Positions 61,323 to 64,000 of a stretch of DNA of 64,000 nt are shown here, piece after piece. The stretch is from positions 372,022 to 436,021 of the forward strand of contig NZ_JAECMT010000001.1 of assembly GCF_016019935.1 (NCBI RefSeq), in the 5' to 3' direction. The position numbers and the translations under genes were made by a program. This DNA is from Paenibacillus sp. GSMTC-2017. Its GTDB lineage: Bacteria > Bacillota > Bacilli > Paenibacillales > Paenibacillaceae. Within the stretch, counting starts at the first letter, position 1; each line of letters begins with the position of its first letter. The notes under the pieces were generated by a model that ran no database searches, was not told the DNA's origin, and worked only from the letters and a program-made list of their open reading frames with translations.

Positions 61323-62104
61323 CAATCATCTTCGGTCAATCTAATTTTTGTTAGTTTAGTAGCTTTGCCTGTTGCATCATCAATCTGCAGAGACAAACCA
61401 TGTAAATGCCACTTGCCTTCATCAACAACAAACCTGACAGGCATCCCTGTCAAAAATTTATGAATGACCGCATTTCGTTCCATGCCGAGTACGCCTTCTC
61501 TCGAACCTACCATTCCAACGTCCGTCAAATAAGCAGTTCCACCAGGCAATATCGTATCGTCATTCGTCTGAACATGCGTATGTGTTCCAAGCACAATAGA
61601 AGCTCTTCCATCCAAATACCAGCCCATAGCTATTTTCTCAGATGTTGCTTCTGCATGGAAATCAACTAATATCGCTTTTGTATGTTGCTCAGCTTCATCT
61701 ATCAAATCATCCGCCATACGGAATGGGCAATCAATTGGCGGAAGAAAAACTCTTCCCTGCAAGTTTATGATTGCGAGTTTCTTCCCATTTGCTTGAATGA
61801 TAGACATACCTTGACCAGGTGCTTCACTCGAAAAGTTCGCAGGTCTAACGATACGTGGTTCATCATCGATCCACTCAAAAATTTCTTTATTATCCCACGT
61901 ATGGTTTCCCATCGTAATGCCATGTACGCCCCATTCAAAAAACTCTCTTGCGATCGTTCTTGTAATGCCTCGTCCAGCAGCGGCGTTTTCACCATTTACG
62001 ATAATTATATGCGGATTATATTTATCTCTTAGCGCAGGCAAAACTTGTTTTAAAGCGCTTCTGCCTACGTTTCCGACGATATCACCGATAAATAGTACAT
62101 TCAT
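61310..62104 (-). CDS. ymdB: YmdB-type metallophosphoesterase (2',3'-cyclic nucleotide phosphodiesterase)
   Basis: The product (264 residues) matches YmdB: FIGDIVGNVGR (residues 5-15), IVNGENAAAGRGIT, GITMGNHTWDN (about 67), LVDFHAEATSEK (about 149) and VLGTHTHVQTND (about 174), which supply the two-metal active site. YmdB controls the switch between motility and biofilm formation in Bacillus and acts through cyclic nucleotides or RNA. It is immediately downstream of rny, as in Bacillus. Confidence 0.96.
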   Translation of the reverse strand: MNVLFIGDIVGNVGRSALKQVLPALRDKYNPHIIIVNGENAAAGRGITRTIAREFFEWGVHGITMGNHTWDNKEIFEWIDDEPRIVRPANFSSEAPGQGMSIIQANGKKLAIINLQGRVFLPPIDCPFRMADDLIDEAEQHTKAILVDFHAEATSEKIAMGWYLDGRASIVLGTHTHVQTNDDTILPGGTAYLTDVGMVGSREGVLGMERNAVIHKFLTGMPVRFVVDEGKWHLHGLSLQIDDATGKATKLTKIRLTEDDWLLM

Positions 62105-62134
62105 GCGATTAACCTACCTTTATATGCTTCTCAA

Positions 62135-62168
62135 TGAAGAAAAGTGGCTGAATGGCAGCCACTTTTCC
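62135..62168 (-). terminator. Terminator-like hairpin after rny
   Basis: GAAAAGTGGCT and AGCCACTTTTC form an 11-bp perfect stem with a 7-base loop on the minus strand; the tail TTCATTG is only moderately T-rich, so some read-through to ymdB is expected. Confidence 0.7.
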
Positions 62169-62187
62169 CCATTGCATATCATTTTGT

Positions 62188-63738
62188 TTACTTCGCGTAT
62201 TCGACTGCTCTTGTTTCACGAATAACCGTAACTTTAATATGTCCCGGATAATCGAGTTCACTCTCGATTTTTTTCGTAATATCGCGAGCAAGACGGAAAG
62301 CTTCTGTATCATCGATCTTCTCTGGTTGAACCATAACACGAACTTCGCGGCCTGCTTGAATCGCATACGATTTCTCTACACCGTCGAATGATTCTGTAAT
62401 AGCTTCCAGTTTCTCCAGACGCTTAATATACGTTTCTAGCGTTTCACGACGTGCTCCAGGACGTGCTGCGGACAATGCGTCTGCTGCGCCTACGAGCATT
62501 GCAATAACGGACGTTGCTTCCGTATCACCGTGGTGAGAAGCGATACTGTTGATAACGACCGGATGTTCCTTGTATTTCTTAGCAAGTTCAACACCGATCT
62601 CAACATGTGAGCCTTCTACTTCATGGTCAAGCGCTTTGCCGATATCGTGAAGCAAGCCTGCGCGCTTCGCTAGTGTAATATCTTCGCCTAGCTCTGCTGC
62701 CATCAAACCTGTTAAATATGCGACTTCCATGGAGTGTTTCAATACATTTTGACCATAGCTTGTCCGATATTTCAATCGACCAAGTATTTTGATCAGATCT
62801 GGATGGAGGCCGTGAACACCAACTTCGAAAGTTGCTTGCTCACCGTACTCACGTACGCGCTCATCAATCTCTTTACGAGATTTCTCAACCATTTCTTCAA
62901 TACGTGCAGGATGGATACGTCCGTCTGCAACCAATTTTTCTAAAGATGTGCGTGCAATTTCACGTCTGATAGGGTCAAATCCTGACAAGATGACCGCTTC
63001 CGGTGTATCGTCGATAATGAGATCGATACCGGTCAATGTTTCCAATGCACGGATATTACGGCCTTCACGTCCAATGATGCGACCTTTCATCTCTTCATTA
63101 GGCAACGTTACAACGGATACCGTTGTTTCTGCCACATGATCGGCTGCACAACGCTGAATCGCTAGCGAAATAATGTTACGTGCTTTCTTGTCGGCTTCTT
63201 CCTTCGCTTGCTGCTCGATATCTTTAATCATTTGTGCGGTTTCGTGACGAACTTCCTGCTCAACATTGGTTAATATAATTGATTTCGCATCTTCCATTGT
63301 TAAGCTCGAAATACGTTCTAGCTCACTAAGCTGTTGCTTGTAAATGGAGTCAATCTGTTCTTGAGTTTCTTCGATTCGTTTTTCCTTATTGGCAACAGTT
63401 TCTTCTTTGCGTTCCAACGCCTCTAATTTTTTATCCAGCGACTCTTCTTTTTGGAGCAGTCTTCTTTCCTGACGTTGCGCCTCATTGCGTCGCTCACGAA
63501 TGTCCTTATCAGCTTCTGTACGAAGTCTGTGGACTTCGTCTTTCGCCTCAAGTACGGTTTCTTTTTTCTGTGCTTCTGCTTCCTTTTTCGCATTTTCTAC
63601 GATTTGGACTGCAGCTTGCTCAGCACTTGAAATTTTCGCCTCGGCAATAGACTTTCGATAAGAATAACCAATCCCAAAGAAAATTGCGCCAACAAGGATA
63701 CTAACTAGAATCAAGATCCAGATGTTTACTTCACCCAT
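62188..63738 (-). CDS. rny: Ribonuclease Y
   Basis: RNase Y (516 residues) is the membrane-anchored endoribonuclease that starts mRNA decay. It has one N-terminal helix (about residues 6-25), a long charged coiled coil (about 30-190) and a KH domain with [15 protein letters not shown] (about 212-226). An HD domain follows with the catalytic pair in [12 protein letters not shown] (about 365) and flanking histidines (LKHSMEV, SHHGD). The ATG at 63738 follows AAGGAGG; a GTG three codons earlier overlaps that site. RicA, its partner, is encoded at 49899-50405. Confidence 0.97.
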   Translation of the reverse strand: MGEVNIWILILVSILVGAIFFGIGYSYRKSIAEAKISSAEQAAVQIVENAKKEAEAQKKETVLEAKDEVHRLRTEADKDIRERRNEAQRQERRLLQKEESLDKKLEALERKEETVANKEKRIEETQEQIDSIYKQQLSELERISSLTMEDAKSIILTNVEQEVRHETAQMIKDIEQQAKEEADKKARNIISLAIQRCAADHVAETTVSVVTLPNEEMKGRIIGREGRNIRALETLTGIDLIIDDTPEAVILSGFDPIRREIARTSLEKLVADGRIHPARIEEMVEKSRKEIDERVREYGEQATFEVGVHGLHPDLIKILGRLKYRTSYGQNVLKHSMEVAYLTGLMAAELGEDITLAKRAGLLHDIGKALDHEVEGSHVEIGVELAKKYKEHPVVINSIASHHGDTEATSVIAMLVGAADALSAARPGARRETLETYIKRLEKLEAITESFDGVEKSYAIQAGREVRVMVQPEKIDDTEAFRLARDITKKIESELDYPGHIKVTVIRETRAVEYAK

Positions 63739-63855
63739 CTTGTTCACCTCCTTGTTGCATACACCAAGGCATTGCTTGGGATGATATTAGGTTTTTAACC
63801 GGTTTCCATACCGTTTCATCATGTACCAAATGTACTAATTTGACGAAAATAATCG

Positions 63856-63892
63856 ATTTGAATCAACTTTTGGAAGAAAACTTGATTCAAAT
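63856..63892. promoter_or_regulatory. Long inverted repeat in the rny leader
   Basis: ATTTGAATCAA (63856-63866) and TTGATTCAAAT (63882-63892) are perfect 11-bp complements around a 15-base spacer. If the promoter at 63912-63941 is used, the hairpin begins about 12 bases from the 5' end of the rny mRNA and lies 117 bases before the start codon. No T run follows, so it is not a standard terminator. Confidence 0.7.
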
Positions 63893-63911
63893 TTTGAAGG
63901 AATACAACCTC

Positions 63912-63941
63912 ATTTTATCTTTTCATAAAATCAATTGTCAA
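63912..63941 (-). promoter_or_regulatory. SigA promoter upstream of rny
   Basis: On the minus strand TTGACA (complement of 63936-63941) and TAAAAT (complement of 63912-63917) are 18 bases apart (or 17 to ATAAAA). The -35 box overlaps the end of the preceding coding frame. Confidence 0.7.
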
Positions 63942-64000
63942 GCAAAACGCAATCATCTTCCTCATTATCGTCTTCGGAAGTATCCCATTCAACCGATTTA
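63931..64000 (-). CDS. Possible C-terminus of the gene upstream of rny
   Basis: The last 22 codons before a TGA at 63931-63933 read KSVEWDTSEDDNEEDDCVLL and DN, a strongly acidic tail, open to the window edge. In Bacillus relatives recA or a nearby gene lies upstream of rny, and an acidic tail would suit RecA, but 22 codons are too few to identify it and the frame could be chance. Confidence 0.3.
   Translation of the reverse strand, partial: KSVEWDTSEDDNEEDDCVLLDN

Overview
The window looks like a chromosomal segment of a moderately AT-rich, endospore-forming member of the Bacillota, most likely Paenibacillaceae. The main clues are an rny-ymdB-spoVS block followed after an insertion by miaB-ricA (the Bacillus order is rny, ymdB, spoVS, further genes, miaB, ymcA), a spoVS with a SigH-type promoter, a T-box in front of argS, strong AGGAGG ribosome binding sites, frequent GTG/TTG starts, and a MoxR/DUF58/vWA/ABC cluster of a type common in Paenibacillus. 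The genus is an inference. Almost everything reads on the minus strand. The exceptions are a HAD hydrolase, an OppA-like protein, bioY and an MFS exporter.

Layout. 1-3343: 5' part of a copper-type P-ATPase, then T-box-controlled argS. 3383-8053: a small membrane protein, a decayed gene copy, and an ECF sigma / DUF4179-PepSY anti-sigma-like / secreted PepSY module. 8243-17251: an accessory stretch of small, AT-rich, mostly uncharacterised genes (DUF1963/YwqG, a DUF2185-type immunity protein, other orphans), an RNA-repair trio (RNA ligase, polynucleotide-kinase-like P-loop protein, deleted Thg1-like gene), a phosphoesterase, a methyltransferase, tiny membrane proteins and a decayed GNAT gene. 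17572-20554: dgt-like dNTPase, adenosine deaminase and a rhodanese. 20636-34903: a roughly 14 kb membrane-surveillance-type cluster (two vWA membrane proteins, DUF58, MoxR ATPase, a Gly-Ser-rich coiled-coil membrane protein, ABC permease and ATPase, a large exported membrane protein), with unusual intergenic repeats. 35071-45824: DUF3889, VanW, a beta-hydroxyacid dehydrogenase, an HK-RR-RND pump operon, signal peptidase I, a HAD hydrolase and an orphan OppA-like protein. 46393-49803: a biotin ECF transporter in which one ATPase is fused to the EcfT membrane subunit, divergent from bioY across a BirA-type operator. 49899-52031: ricA and miaB. 52139-54504: TetR regulator and DHA2 exporter with a readable promoter and palindromic operator. 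54663-56098: alpha/beta hydrolase and a NUDIX pseudogene. 56431-60812: PduL-type phosphotransacylase, 2-oxoacid:ferredoxin oxidoreductase (korAB) with two cre-like boxes, and a membrane dipeptidase. 60910-64000: spoVS, ymdB and rny with a hairpin-bearing leader.

How it fits together. Core functions are translation and tRNA modification (argS, miaB), RNA decay and developmental control (rny, ricA, ymdB, spoVS), purine and dNTP turnover (dgt, add), biotin uptake and 2-oxoacid/acyl-phosphate metabolism. The most noteworthy items are the ECF sigma module flanked by two copies of one gene end, the RNA-repair trio, the biotin transporter fusion with its operator, several decaying genes (Thg1-like, GNAT, NUDIX, duplicated gene end), two unusual intergenic repeat families, and the structured leader of rny. 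No CRISPR array, rRNA, tRNA, prophage or intact insertion sequence was seen. All function calls rest on reading motifs by eye; no database search was run.
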